Of a stretch of 64,000 bases of DNA, positions 8,905-17,559 are shown in pieces. The position numbers and the translations under genes are program-made. Source of the DNA: an uncultured Mycoplasmatota bacterium (GTDB taxonomy: Bacteria > Bacillota_I > Bacilli_A > RF39 > UBA660); contig URZY01000009.1 of the NCBI GenBank assembly GCA_900552495.1, positions 4,571 through 68,570 of the forward strand. Direction: 5' to 3'. How positions within the stretch are numbered: the first letter of the stretch is position 1; the number at the start of each line of letters is the position of its first letter. The notes under the pieces are model-generated. The model ran no database searches, was not told where the DNA came from, and worked only from the letters and a program-made list of their open reading frames with translations.

Positions 8905-10188
8905 ATATGCTTCTCTTAAGCGATTAAATTTCATTTGATCGTCGGTTACAGTTTTAGTAGCATTTTTTCGTTTTTGTTTTTCTTTAAGAATGGTTGCTAA
9001 AACTTTGTAATCTTCTAGTGTTAACATGCCATCAAGATTTTGCATAATAGCTGTTGTTGTGTCAACTTTCTTAGTTTGCTCTTTAGCAACTTGTAATTGT
9101 TCTTTTTCACGAGCTAAAGTATTTTTTTCTGTTTGTAGTGTATCTTTGGCTTGGGCAAGATAAGCTTTTTCTTGTTGTAATCTAGCTTTAGTTTGTAATA
9201 GGGCTTCTTTTTCTTGTTGTAATAAAAGTTGCTCTTGTCTTAATTTTGCTTGTTCATTAGCAATAAGTTGTTGTTTACTATCATATAATTTAGAAAAACT
9301 TTCTTCAAAGTTAAGTCTTTCTTGATAAAATTTCTCTTGTTCTAAAGCTGTTGACTTAATTTGTCCTTGTTGGTATGTTAATTGCTCTTCAGCTTGGAAA
9401 AGACGATTTTTTGTATCTTCTAATTGTTGAATAAGAAGTTGTTTTTCTTGATTTACTTGTTCTACTAATTCGTTAGCAAGTGTTTCATCATGGGTTTCAA
9501 GATAAGGTTTTTCCTTTTTAGGTTGACCTTTTACATATAATGGAGCTTCAGTTGCAACAACTCCATCTGGCAAGGTTCTGACTTTTTTTACTACGACTTT
9601 TTGTTTTACTGGCACTTCATCTTTTTGTTGGAAATGTCTTATAACTTTATAAAAGATTAAGAAGATAATCCATAAGATAAAGATTCCACTCGATAATTCA
9701 ATTATTGCTTGAGCCTCTTTGTTTCCATAAATTGAAGTTTGGGAAAAAATATCTAGGTTATTTTTGGAAACAATGCTTAATACTAAGGCTAATAGATAAT
9801 GAATTATGCTATATATAATGACGTTGATATTACGTAGTAGTGTTGGTGTTTTTAGATTAAAAACACTGGTCCAAATAATAATATTAGTAATTAATATAGC
9901 CGCCATGTAGACAGCAATGTTTGGAAAGTATAAAACAATGAAGAAATTGTCCATCATATAATCAAACATTTTGCCAAGAGATTCGTGGTACATAATCAAC
10001 ATTCCAAGAATAATAGCTACATAGACTAATGCATAAATACTTTTACCACGTTTTGCATTCTTATTATTAGTAGTTAAGGCTATAACAGCTAGTAAGATTA
10101 TGAATGCAATAACGGCTATAAACATTTTAGAAGACATTGTTGTTTCAAAAATTATTTGGAATTTTTCTAGTATCGTTGTCTTTGTCAT
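8890..10188 (-). CDS. Multi-pass membrane protein with long coiled coil, unknown function
   Basis: A 432-residue protein. The first ~190 residues hold about five or six hydrophobic segments. They are followed by a lysine/arginine linker and a glutamine/glutamate-rich coiled coil (roughly residues 225-375, with repeats such as QLLIQQLEDTKNRLFQAEEQL and QQEKEALLQTKARLQQEK). A short conserved-looking end follows (GMLTLEDYKVLATILKEKQ). The coiled coil should lie in the cytoplasm. The ATG at 10188 is chosen because GGTGAGG precedes it. It is the third gene of the adhesin-sortase operon, so a scaffold or assembly role for surface display is possible, but that is inference. Confidence 0.7.
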   Translation of the reverse strand: MTKTTILEKFQIIFETTMSSKMFIAVIAFIILLAVIALTTNNKNAKRGKSIYALVYVAIILGMLIMYHESLGKMFDYMMDNFFIVLYFPNIAVYMAAILITNIIIWTSVFNLKTPTLLRNINVIIYSIIHYLLALVLSIVSKNNLDIFSQTSIYGNKEAQAIIELSSGIFILWIIFLIFYKVIRHFQQKDEVPVKQKVVVKKVRTLPDGVVATEAPLYVKGQPKKEKPYLETHDETLANELVEQVNQEKQLLIQQLEDTKNRLFQAEEQLTYQQGQIKSTALEQEKFYQERLNFEESFSKLYDSKQQLIANEQAKLRQEQLLLQQEKEALLQTKARLQQEKAYLAQAKDTLQTEKNTLAREKEQLQVAKEQTKKVDTTTAIMQNLDGMLTLEDYKVLATILKEKQKRKNATKTVTDDQMKFNRLREAYKSAK

Positions 10189-10214
10189 AAACCTCACCCC
10201 CATGAAGTTATATT

Positions 10215-10868
10215 TTATTCTTCTTCTACATTTTGTAACTCAGCAACATAGATTGTCTGAGTTGCTTTATCAAAGTTAGTACATGTAATTAATGTCAAGG
10301 TTGTTTTGTTGTAGTTTCGGTAAATCGCTACCTTACCTATTTTTTCCTGTTTATATATATTGACTATTTTGTAAGTATAGACTTTACCTTTGTATGAAAC
10401 CGTAGCGACATCTCCAGTGGATAGCTTGTATAAGTCATTGAAGAAGGCTTTCCAACCTGAGCCAGAGTGGGCCGCTAATATTAGGTTTCCTTTATCTTTG
10501 TCTGGATATGATGATCCTTCAATTACTGTAACATTCTGCTCAACATTATTTAATTCAGAACGTATATCTAAGAAACCTTTTTTTAAATTTATTTTAGGTA
10601 TTGTTAAATAACCGATATAGTTATTAGTGACTTCTCCTAAGTCGTCTTCCTTTTCTTCTTCTTTTAGTTCGCCGTCATATTCTAATAATTCAACATTTTC
10701 TTGTTCATAGAAAACATTGGCCATATAGTCATAGGCGACGATTCTTTTTGACTGAATATAATTATAAGAAAGAAAGAATCCTCCTATTAAAATTATAACT
10801 GATCCGATTACAGCTATCGTACTAGAAGAGATTCTTTTTTCCTGTTTATTATCTTGCTTTCTTACCAT
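10215..10868 (-). CDS. Sortase (transpeptidase) beside its adhesin substrate
   Basis: A 217-residue membrane-anchored sortase: N-terminal anchor at about residues 17-38, then the beta-barrel domain. Catalytic His134 lies in LAAHSG and Cys196 in TLITCTNFD. The arginine usually found about nine residues after the cysteine is absent; Gln204-Thr205 stand there (KATQTIYVAEL), though Arg184 lies earlier in YRNYN. The gene overlaps the adhesin by 20 bases and has no strong ribosome binding site, so it is likely translated by coupling. Its probable substrate is the neighbouring VPDTA-bearing adhesin. The sortase class is not certain. Confidence 0.88.
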   Translation of the reverse strand: MVRKQDNKQEKRISSSTIAVIGSVIILIGGFFLSYNYIQSKRIVAYDYMANVFYEQENVELLEYDGELKEEEKEDDLGEVTNNYIGYLTIPKINLKKGFLDIRSELNNVEQNVTVIEGSSYPDKDKGNLILAAHSGSGWKAFFNDLYKLSTGDVATVSYKGKVYTYKIVNIYKQEKIGKVAIYRNYNKTTLTLITCTNFDKATQTIYVAELQNVEEE

Positions 10869-12369
10869 TTTTGTAAACGAATCTAATACCTGATGCGATT
10901 ATTACAATACCTACTAATGTGATAATTACTGATGAAGCAGCAGTATCTGGTACTCTTACTTCTGGATAGTTTTCGAATACTATTTGATGTGATAAGTTTT
11001 CATCTGTTAATGTAAAAGTTACAACTTTTGAACTATGCATGTATCCAGCTGGTGCTGAAATTTCTTCTACTGTATAAGTACCATTTTCTAAATCTGTGAA
11101 TACTTCTGGTTCAGTAGTTGTTGTAAATCTTTTAATTTCTTCCCCTTGTGAATTCTTTAATACTAATACTGCTCCGGCTAGTGGATTACCTGTTGATGCA
11201 TCTACTTTTAAAATATTTACGACACTCTCTCTTGGTGTATTTTTTACTTTAATTTCAATATCTCTATTTGTATCAGTGATAGTAAATTTAACTGGTGTAC
11301 TGTTTAAAATATAACCTTGTGGTGCCTTAGTTTCAGTTACTGTATAAGTACCATTTGGTAAATTTCTAATTGTACGATAGTTAGAACTTGATGTCCATTG
11401 AGCTTTGATGTTTCCATTAGCATCTTTTAATACTAAGGTTGCTCCAGCTAGTGCATTACCAGTAAGTTCATCAATCTTAACAATTCTAACTCTTGATGAG
11501 TCTATTGTTAGCGATAAGCTTGATTCAACATTTTGTGTAATCTTTTCTGGAATTGATGGTGTAACTGGTTGCATATTAGAATCAGTTGGTTGATATTTAT
11601 ATGCTTTATAAATTACACCTGTTGCTGAGGCTGTTACTTTTATTGATAATTCTGTACCAGTCACTGAGCTTGATGGTACTCTAACTTTAAATTTTTCGTT
11701 AACTCCTATTTTAGTTTTAACGTTTCCATTTGTGTCAATTACTTGAGCACCAGTTGCGCCGCTTACTGAAACATTATAGCTAGATATATTACTATAAGTT
11801 TTTGCGTAAATTTCATTTGAAACATAATAGTTTCCTTGAAGACTCATTGATAAATCATTTGTAGTAATTACTAAAGAAGTTTTTGCATAACCTTTTTTCT
11901 TAGCTTCTTCAGCTTTAGCAACTAAAGACTTAATTGTAGGTCTTAAGTTATTTGGATCAGAACCAGTTGTTTTAAATTTTTGACTTAAATTTGAGCTACC
12001 TGTTGTGTTGTCTAAATACCACCAAAGTGCTGTTTGAGTGATATAGTAGTCTTTCATTTTCTCTCCAGTAAATGTTTTATTTGGATAACCATTTACTAAA
12101 ATATAAGCAACACCCGCATCTTGTTCACCAACAAGGTTTGCAGTGATGTTCTTAGCAGTTCTTTTGTTCATATTTAAACAATATAATAAGGATCCATCGG
12201 TTTTTGTTTTAGTAGTAAATTTTACTCCTGAAACATACCCTGGAACGATTTCTGAACCACCTAATTGAATAGATGATGCAACGGCATTAGTATTAAGTGC
12301 TGTTACTAATATTACAGTACTAATTAATACTAATAGTAACTTTTTTGTGATTTGTGTTAATCTTTTCAT
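10849..12369 (-). CDS. Cell-wall anchored thioester/Cna-B adhesin (pilin-like)
   Basis: A 506-residue secreted adhesin. A signal peptide (about 1-32) is followed by a thioester domain: Cys64 in LLYCLNM and Gln112 in ITQTALWW can form the internal Cys-Gln thioester known from Gram-positive TED/TQXA adhesins, which bind host surfaces covalently. Two Cna-B/SpaA domains follow (from about 305 and 395), each with the Lys (RIVKID, NILKVD), Glu (VTETKAP, VEEISAP) and Asn (KVKNTP, VFENYP) of an isopeptide bond. The C-terminus has sorting motif VPDTA (473-477), a hydrophobic span and a KNGKKAR tail. AGGGGG precedes the ATG at 12369; the upstream leader has a GGCTTA/TAAGCC hairpin near 12,455. Confidence 0.9.
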   Translation of the reverse strand: MKRLTQITKKLLLVLISTVILVTALNTNAVASSIQLGGSEIVPGYVSGVKFTTKTKTDGSLLYCLNMNKRTAKNITANLVGEQDAGVAYILVNGYPNKTFTGEKMKDYYITQTALWWYLDNTTGSSNLSQKFKTTGSDPNNLRPTIKSLVAKAEEAKKKGYAKTSLVITTNDLSMSLQGNYYVSNEIYAKTYSNISSYNVSVSGATGAQVIDTNGNVKTKIGVNEKFKVRVPSSSVTGTELSIKVTASATGVIYKAYKYQPTDSNMQPVTPSIPEKITQNVESSLSLTIDSSRVRIVKIDELTGNALAGATLVLKDANGNIKAQWTSSSNYRTIRNLPNGTYTVTETKAPQGYILNSTPVKFTITDTNRDIEIKVKNTPRESVVNILKVDASTGNPLAGAVLVLKNSQGEEIKRFTTTTEPEVFTDLENGTYTVEEISAPAGYMHSSKVVTFTLTDENLSHQIVFENYPEVRVPDTAASSVIITLVGIVIIASGIRFVYKNGKKAR

Positions 12370-12497
12370 ATTTTTTCCCCCTTCACTTAATGTGGCTATA
12401 TTATAACACATATGTTTAAATTTTGCAAGTATTTTACGTCTTCGGCTTACTATTATAAGCCTAAAACTTTATTTTTAGAACATTTTTTAGCATTTTT

Positions 12498-13040
12498 TTA
12501 GTTATTTAAAGTTTTTCTAGCAATTTCTTGATCATTCAAATCATAAATTATGAATTCTTTTTCATTATAAAATAGATAGCTTGGACCAGAAGGTGACTTC
12601 GGCAGTGAAATAGAGCCTGGATTAATATAAATATTGGTTTCTATCTCCTTAATAAATGGAATATGGAGATGACCATAGATTAGTATTGAGTTTTGGTGAT
12701 TCCAATTAGATTCATTGTATATATGACCATGAGTTAAATATAAATCTTCATTTATAGTAGAAATTAATCCTAATTCATTAATAATTGGAAAGTTTGAGAC
12801 TAATTTATCAACTTCAGAGTCACAATTTCCCTTAATACATATTAACTTATCACCAAAGGACTCTAAAAATTCCTGTACAGCCTTTATATCATAGCCTTCT
12901 ATCATAGTGTTTCGTGGTCCTATATAGTATAAATCTCCTAATACAACTAACTTATCACAATTTAATTCTATGAATCGTTCTTTTATTTTAGGTAGATTTG
13001 TTTTTATGCCGTGGATATCAGAGATAAATAGTATTTTCAT
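12498..13040 (-). CDS. yfcE: YfcE/MJ0936-type metallophosphoesterase
   Basis: A 180-residue calcineurin-like phosphoesterase. The metal-binding motifs are all seen: SDIHG (residues 7-11), LGDLYYIGP, IKGNCDS, LTHGH and YGHLHIP. Length and motif spacing match the YfcE family of small phosphodiesterases whose physiological substrate is mostly unknown. AAGGAG precedes the ATG. It stands alone between the adhesin leader and upp, and I see no clear terminator after it. Confidence 0.9.
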   Translation of the reverse strand: MKILFISDIHGIKTNLPKIKERFIELNCDKLVVLGDLYYIGPRNTMIEGYDIKAVQEFLESFGDKLICIKGNCDSEVDKLVSNFPIINELGLISTINEDLYLTHGHIYNESNWNHQNSILIYGHLHIPFIKEIETNIYINPGSISLPKSPSGPSYLFYNEKEFIIYDLNDQEIARKTLNN

Positions 13041-13100
13041 ATAATGAACTCCTTTCTTGATAATTTTATTATAAATAAGCCCCTTCCCTTTTTCAAGAAC

Positions 13101-13727
13101 TTATTTGGTGCCAAATATTCTGTCTCCAGCATCGCCTAATCCAGGAACAATATAACCTTTTTCATTTAATTTGTCGTCAATAGCAGTGCAATATATTTGA
13201 ACATCAGGATGAACTTCTTCTAGTTTTTTTATTCCCTCGGGAGCAGCAATGATACACAAGAATTTAATCTTTTTGGCACCACTTTCTTTTAGCATTGTAA
13301 TGGCATCAATTCCTGAACCACCAGTTGCAAGCATAGGATCTAGAACAATTACTTCGCGCTTGTCAATATTGGCAGGCATTTTGTAATAATATTTTACGGG
13401 TTTTAGAGTTTCTTCGTTGCGATATAGACCAATGTGACCAATCTTGGCATTTGGCATAACCTTAATAAGACCATCGAGCATGCCGGTTCCAGCTCGAAGA
13501 ATGGGAACAAAAGCATAGTCGTCTTCATTTAGAGCTTTACCTTGCATTTTACAAAGGGGCGTTTCTATCTCAACTTCTTGCAACTTGGCATCTTTTAAAG
13601 CCTCATAACAAAGCATAGTAGATAATTCACTAATGATTTCACGAAACTCTTTTGTTCCTGTTTTTTTATCCCTAAGGATACTTAATTTGTGTAATACTAA
13701 AGGATGCTTTAATTCAATTGCTTTCAT
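13101..13727 (-). CDS. upp: Uracil phosphoribosyltransferase
   Basis: A 208-residue enzyme that converts uracil and PRPP to UMP in pyrimidine salvage. The PRPP-binding motif LDPMLATGGSGIDAI and the C-terminal uracil-binding GYIVPGLGDAGDRIFGTK are both intact. AGGAGG precedes the ATG and comes only one base after an intrinsic terminator, so transcription of upp must pass through that terminator. A 10-codon leader ORF lies before the terminator. The uracil permease gene in this window has the same leader-plus-terminator arrangement, which suggests shared attenuation control of uracil uptake and salvage. Confidence 0.97.
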   Translation of the reverse strand: MKAIELKHPLVLHKLSILRDKKTGTKEFREIISELSTMLCYEALKDAKLQEVEIETPLCKMQGKALNEDDYAFVPILRAGTGMLDGLIKVMPNAKIGHIGLYRNEETLKPVKYYYKMPANIDKREVIVLDPMLATGGSGIDAITMLKESGAKKIKFLCIIAAPEGIKKLEEVHPDVQIYCTAIDDKLNEKGYIVPGLGDAGDRIFGTK

Positions 13728-13737
13728 AATTCCTCCT

Positions 13738-13768
13738 AAAAAAAGAAAAGAAGTCCCCCTCTTTTCTT
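13738..13768 (-). terminator. Terminator inside the upp leader (attenuator)
   Basis: On the minus strand AAGAAAAGA (13768-13760) pairs perfectly with TCTTTTCTT (13751-13743) around a GGGGGACT loop, then seven T, then the upp ribosome binding site. No minus-strand gene lies upstream except the leader ORF, and the plus strand lacks a T run, so it can only act on the upp transcript. Confidence 0.8.
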
Positions 13769-13774
13769 AATATC

Positions 13775-13807
13775 TTATCTTAATTTTTTTGAAATGATTC
13801 TATTCAT
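13775..13807 (-). CDS. Candidate 10-residue leader peptide of upp
   Basis: ATG at 13807 encodes MNRIISKKLR and stops with TAA at 13775, seven bases before the upp attenuator hairpin. AGGAG lies eight bases before the ATG, a well-placed ribosome binding site. A ribosome at the stop codon would cover the first arm of the hairpin and could prevent termination. That is the logic of the enterobacterial pyrBI leader. Translation is not proven. Confidence 0.55.
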   Translation of the reverse strand: MNRIISKKLR

Positions 13808-13919
13808 AATCATCACTCCTAGATTAATTATAACATGTTTTTGGGGATTTAGTTAGGGCTTTTTTCTAATAACACAAGTTTTTAGTTTACATATAATACT
13901 TTAGTTAGAAAGGAGATTT

Positions 13920-14508
13920 ATGAAAAAAAGAATTATTATTTATGTTTTGGGGTGTTTACTTATATTATTAGTAGCATGTTCAGTATTGTTTGATTTTAAT
14001 AAAGAGGATAACGCCTTAAAGAAAATCAAAATGGCGGAGGTAGCACATACAATTTTTTATGCTCCACAATATGTGGCTTTAGAAAAAGGGTATTTTGAAG
14101 AAGTTGGACTTGATGTAGAAATATTTTTAGCTAGTGGAGCTGATAAAGTTACTGCAGCTGTATTATCAGGGGATGCTGATATCGGTTTTTCTGGAAGTGA
14201 GGCAACAATTTATGTCTATAATGGTGGAGAAAAGGATTATTTAAAAACATTTGCACAGTTAACACAAAAGGATGGTTCATTTTTAGTGTCTAGGAAAAAA
14301 ATAGATAACTTTAAATTAGAAGATTTAAAAGGAAAAAAGATTATTGCAGGAAGAGCTTTTGGAATGCCAGAAATGACACTTCAATATGCATTAAAACAAA
14401 ATGGGATTGATCCAAAAAATGAAGTCGAATTAGATACATCAGTGGCATTTGCTGCAATGAGTGGATCATTTATTGGAGGAAATGGCGATTTCGTGTCACT
14501 ATTTGAAC
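13920..14508 (+). pseudogene. ABC transporter substrate-binding lipoprotein, 5' half (interrupted by the island)
   Basis: This is the first ~196 codons of an NMT1/THI5-like or SsuA/TauA-type periplasmic-binding lipoprotein. The lipobox is LLVAC (Cys near residue 20), and the binding domain starts KMAEVAHTIFYAPQYVALEKGYFEEVGLDVEIF. The frame is normal up to GDFVSLFE, then enters island DNA and stops at 14519 after three foreign codons. The missing part (PNALDLENNGYGYVVASIGELGG...) begins at 37,202 in frame. The rejoined protein would be about 330 residues, a normal length. AAAGGAG precedes the ATG and TATAAT lies at 13,892. Substrate (thiamine precursor, sulfonate, nitrate or other) is unknown. 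Confidence 0.9.
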
Positions 14509-14518
14509 ATAGGGTCTA
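14497..14518. other. attL-type junction of the island
   Basis: Gene sequence reads through CACTATT and TGAAC (14504-14508), then changes to island sequence CATAGGGTCTA (14508-14518). The same TGAAC occurs at the right junction (37,201-37,205), where the second half of the interrupted gene resumes. The 5-bp core TGAAC is the likely exchange region. Confidence 0.75.
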
Positions 14519-14559
14519 GATAAGGAAGTAATAAAACCATTAAACGAAGGATAATAACA

Positions 14560-14685
14560 TTTTAAATGATATTGCATGTGTTTAATTTTATTAATAAGTG
14601 TTTTGACAGCCTTACATAATGCATATGAAATGATTAATATTAAGAAAATTGTTATTTCAATATCTTTTGTTCTATTCATATACAA
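14560..14685 (-). pseudogene. Degenerate holin-like gene copy at the left island end
   Basis: The minus frame reads MNRTKDIEITIFLILIISYA then LCKAVKTLINKIK. This aligns residue for residue with the start of the holin-like copies at 20,837 (MEITYALIVSIVTYVLGAITKKFINKIS) and 36,696. After NKIK the similarity ends. It directly follows a terminator of the same ACTTC...GAAGT type as the copy at 21,043. The match is only moderate in the middle, so confidence is limited. Confidence 0.45.
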
Positions 14686-14714
14686 AAAACTTCAAGTTTT
14701 GTCTTGAAGTTTTT
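14685..14714. terminator. Bidirectional intrinsic terminator
   Basis: AAAAACTTCAAG (14685-14696) pairs perfectly with CTTGAAGTTTTT (14703-14714); both strands end in T runs. It closes the minus-strand immunity-like gene at 14,728. Confidence 0.8.
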
Positions 14715-14727
14715 ATTATTTTATTTT

Positions 14728-15201
14728 TTAATAACTAGAAAATAATGAATATATTTTATTGTCATATTCTATCATTAAAAGATAGCGTTCATCATTTCCC
14801 ATATAAATATAATGGTTTTCTAAATTGCTTAAACATTCAATTGAAGTATTTTTGTTAAATTTTTCTTTTTCTTTGTTATCAAGTTTATTATAGTATTTTT
14901 CTATAATAGAATTAACTTTAATCTGATTTTTATCATCAATCTTATTGAATTTTTTTTCTTCTACAACTTTTTTTGTATCTTTATAGTGCCACACTGCAAA
15001 ATCTTCACCCTCACGATAATCAAATTTGAAAACAACGTCAATATTATTTGGTTTTGGGAGAAGAATATTCCAATTGACATACATATTAAATCTATAGCTA
15101 TTGATTACTTCCCATATAACTAACAATATTAATAAAGATATAATTATCAGAATTGCTGCTGTGGCAATAGCAATTTTCTTTTTTAATGATTTTGTTTTCA
15201 C
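14728..15201 (-). CDS. Small membrane-anchored protein, unknown (possible immunity gene)
   Basis: A 157-residue protein with one N-terminal membrane segment (about 9-32, IAIATAAILIIISLLILLVIW) and a charged outside or periplasm-facing domain rich in Lys, Glu and aromatic residues (VFKFDYREGEDFAVWHYKD). No family is recognised. The start is GTG at 15201 with AGGTGA ahead of it. It is the last gene of a run of small genes behind an orphan RHS tip, a position typical of immunity genes; that role is inference from context only. Confidence 0.65.
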   Translation of the reverse strand: MKTKSLKKKIAIATAAILIIISLLILLVIWEVINSYRFNMYVNWNILLPKPNNIDVVFKFDYREGEDFAVWHYKDTKKVVEEKKFNKIDDKNQIKVNSIIEKYYNKLDNKEKEKFNKNTSIECLSNLENHYIYMGNDERYLLMIEYDNKIYSLFSSY

Positions 15202-15228
15202 TATGTCACCTACTCTCGTTTGTCTCTC

Positions 15229-16047
15229 TTATAATTCTATGCTTTTGTCCTTTTCATACTGCATTAAATCGCCTATTAGTGCATATTCTATATTATTTAC
15301 ATGTATAAAACTTTTTGGGGAATTGGTAAAATCTTCATCCTTATCGGTAGAGGTAGCTTTTTTTACTAATTCTAAATTTAATTTTTTCACCTCTCTTTTA
15401 TTCAATGATAATACAAATTCTGTAAACTCATAATTATGCATCTTGTTATTGTTTATCTTTTCTGCACTGGGTTTGTTTTTACCATGGAAATTATGTATTT
15501 TTACAACATCTTCTATATGGTAATATTTATCCCTCGGTAAGCTACCAATATATAATTTATAAAATCCTATTACCTTTAGACTTACATAACTACCATACCA
15601 CTTAGTATTTTTAAATTCTGGGGCTTGTAACTTATATAATATAATATTTCCACCTGGGTATAATCTTTTTTTTAATCTAAGTGGAGCAAGTTTTTTCTCT
15701 GGTGGTTGGGGTAAATTTAATCTTTCCGCTACTTTCTCTAAAACTTTTTTTCTTTTTTCAAATAATTTTGGTTCCTCTTGCCATCTTTTTAACTCTGTAC
15801 CATTCTTTATATATTCTAGTGCCTTTTCTTTTATTTCTGGAAGCAGTCTTCCTTTTTTCCATTGCGTGTCAGCTAAAGCAATTATTATTGCTGCATATTC
15901 TTCATCATCGCCATATTCTTCTCCATCTGCAAGAATTATGCTTGTTGCTTCTTCATTTGTTTTTCCTATTCTTAGCCAGTCAAGATATTCATCTTGTATA
16001 TCACAGGTTATATCATCTTGATATAGACCTACTCCCCATGTTCCCAT
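15229..16047 (-). CDS. DUF4259-like protein (candidate immunity/accessory)
   Basis: A 272-residue soluble protein. The start MGTWGVGLYQDDITCDIQDEYLD matches the MGxWGxGxFxxDxAxD opening known for DUF4259 proteins, which occur often near polymorphic toxins. The first ~110 residues are acidic and helical; the rest is basic with a KLAPLRLKKRLYPGGNIILYKL segment followed by beta-rich sequence. AAGGAGGG precedes the ATG. It lies between two-membrane-span immunity candidates and the left island end, all transcribed away from the orphan RHS tip. A specific partner toxin is not visible. Confidence 0.7.
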   Translation of the reverse strand: MGTWGVGLYQDDITCDIQDEYLDWLRIGKTNEEATSIILADGEEYGDDEEYAAIIIALADTQWKKGRLLPEIKEKALEYIKNGTELKRWQEEPKLFEKRKKVLEKVAERLNLPQPPEKKLAPLRLKKRLYPGGNIILYKLQAPEFKNTKWYGSYVSLKVIGFYKLYIGSLPRDKYYHIEDVVKIHNFHGKNKPSAEKINNNKMHNYEFTEFVLSLNKREVKKLNLELVKKATSTDKDEDFTNSPKSFIHVNNIEYALIGDLMQYEKDKSIEL

Positions 16048-16073
16048 TTTTCCCTCCTTAATACAGATTACTT

Positions 16074-16772
16074 CTATTTAAATAAGTAAAACTTTTCTCC
16101 TTCTATTGTTAGGTAATAGTCTTTGTCTAATTTTCCTTCTACAATTCCAAAATATACAACCACACCAGTAGCTAATGTAGCTGGTGGTGTAGCATCAAAA
16201 AAAGATATTTTTGATTTGTATTTGTCCGTTATATTTATATTCTTATTAAAAATTATATTATCTGGTAATTCTTGATCATAAATAAATATACCCGTTGTAT
16301 TGTTTTTATTGTCAGTACATATATCAATATAAATTTTATGGTTGTCTATTGTTATAGTTTTAGTTTTCGAAATCTCGTATGATTCTGTTTCTCCTATTTT
16401 CCATTTACTATCTTTTACATAATAAGTGAAGATGGATGGGGTTATATATTTTTCTTCGGAAGTATAATTTTCTGTTCCATAAACAAATGTTGTGTTATTA
16501 TATTTCACTCTTTTTAAAATTTTTCCATTAGGGTATTGAAAGTGGTAGGCATCATCAATGCTCTGGAATGATAAATATTTGCTTAATTCAAGATAATTTA
16601 TGGTCACTAATAGAATTAATTGAATAATTATAAATTTTATAGTTATATTCTTTTTTTTGTCTTTATTTTTCTCTTTTTTTATAGCATTAATATATGTAAT
16701 TAAAATTATAATAAAAAGTATACTATATATTGTTATTTTTATTGCTACGTCTGTAAAATATATGTTTTTCAT
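16074..16772 (-). CDS. Two-span membrane protein, paralog of the next gene (candidate immunity protein)
   Basis: A 232-residue protein from the ATG at 16772 (MKNIYFTDV); a longer frame would need a TTG at 16817. Two hydrophobic segments near the N-terminus are followed by a beta-rich domain. This domain shares a line of motifs with the neighbouring protein at 16,805: FQYPNGKIL/FEYPSGKIL, TTFVYGTENYTS/TVFAYGTTNYNS, SIFTYYVKDSKW/NIFTSYIRDGKKW, TTGIFIYDQ/VTGIFIYEQ and VYFGIVEGKLDKDYYLTI/IFLGVVEEKIKKDYYISI. The two genes are a tandem duplication overlapping in the DNA. They directly follow the orphan RHS tip at 17,560, which makes immunity their likely role, unproven. Confidence 0.7.
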   Translation of the reverse strand: MKNIYFTDVAIKITIYSILFIIILITYINAIKKEKNKDKKKNITIKFIIIQLILLVTINYLELSKYLSFQSIDDAYHFQYPNGKILKRVKYNNTTFVYGTENYTSEEKYITPSIFTYYVKDSKWKIGETESYEISKTKTITIDNHKIYIDICTDNKNNTTGIFIYDQELPDNIIFNKNINITDKYKSKISFFDATPPATLATGVVVYFGIVEGKLDKDYYLTIEGEKFYLFK

Positions 16773-16804
16773 TTGACCACATCTTTTCTTATAATTATTT
16801 CTTC

Positions 16805-17533
16805 TTAGCAAATCCAATTTTCTTCAATATCTTTTAATTTATATTTCGTTTTATCGATAGATATATAGTAATCTTTTTTTATTTTTTCTTCTACTACGCC
16901 TAAGAATATTACCGTTACTTTTTTGTCAATTGGAGATGTAACTGTATCGAGATATTTAAAATCAGTATTTATTGAATCTGTTATAATTGTTTCTTTGGTT
17001 AGCGTTTTCTCATTTACTGGTACCTGTTCATAAATAAATATTCCCGTTACATTATCTTTTTCATTACTATATTTATATACATAATATTTTTGCTTGTTTT
17101 CGTCACATATCACTCTTCTTTTATTTGTATTAATACTGTTTAGACCTATGCATTTCCATTTTTTACCATCTCTTATATAGCTAGTAAAGATGTTAGGACT
17201 GCTAAAATCGTTTTTTGAATTATAGTTAGTTGTACCATAAGCAAACACTGTATCCTTATATTTCTTACTTCCTAAAATTTTTCCTGATGGATATTCAAAT
17301 AGAAAAGCCTTTTCTGGAGATGAATGTCTAAAAACATTTCCAATATTAAGTGTATTTATAAAAATATATAAAATTGATATTATTACAATTGTTCCAATTA
17401 TAAATAGCGTTCTCTTTGCTTTAAACATTTTAGTCTTTTTGTATGTAATTAGTATTATTATAATTAAAATAATTACTATTAAACATGTAATACGTTCTTT
17501 CAATAACATTTCTTCATATATTATATTGCTCAT
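16805..17533 (-). CDS. Two-span membrane protein, first of a tandem paralog pair (candidate immunity protein)
   Basis: A 242-residue protein with hydrophobic spans at about 16-32 and 44-62, then a beta-rich domain of about 175 residues that is clearly homologous to the product of the next gene (shared YPSGKIL, FAYGTTNY, GIFIYEQ and KKDYYISI patterns). AAAAAGGAGAAAGAC precedes the ATG. The gene begins 26 bases after the end of the orphan RHS tip, the usual place of the cognate immunity gene. A membrane immunity protein would fit a toxin acting on or through the membrane. No known family is recognised. Confidence 0.72.
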   Translation of the reverse strand: MSNIIYEEMLLKERITCLIVIILIIIILITYKKTKMFKAKRTLFIIGTIVIISILYIFINTLNIGNVFRHSSPEKAFLFEYPSGKILGSKKYKDTVFAYGTTNYNSKNDFSSPNIFTSYIRDGKKWKCIGLNSINTNKRRVICDENKQKYYVYKYSNEKDNVTGIFIYEQVPVNEKTLTKETIITDSINTDFKYLDTVTSPIDKKVTVIFLGVVEEKIKKDYYISIDKTKYKLKDIEENWIC

Positions 17534-17559
17534 GTCTTTCTCCTTTTTTATAGTAATTA

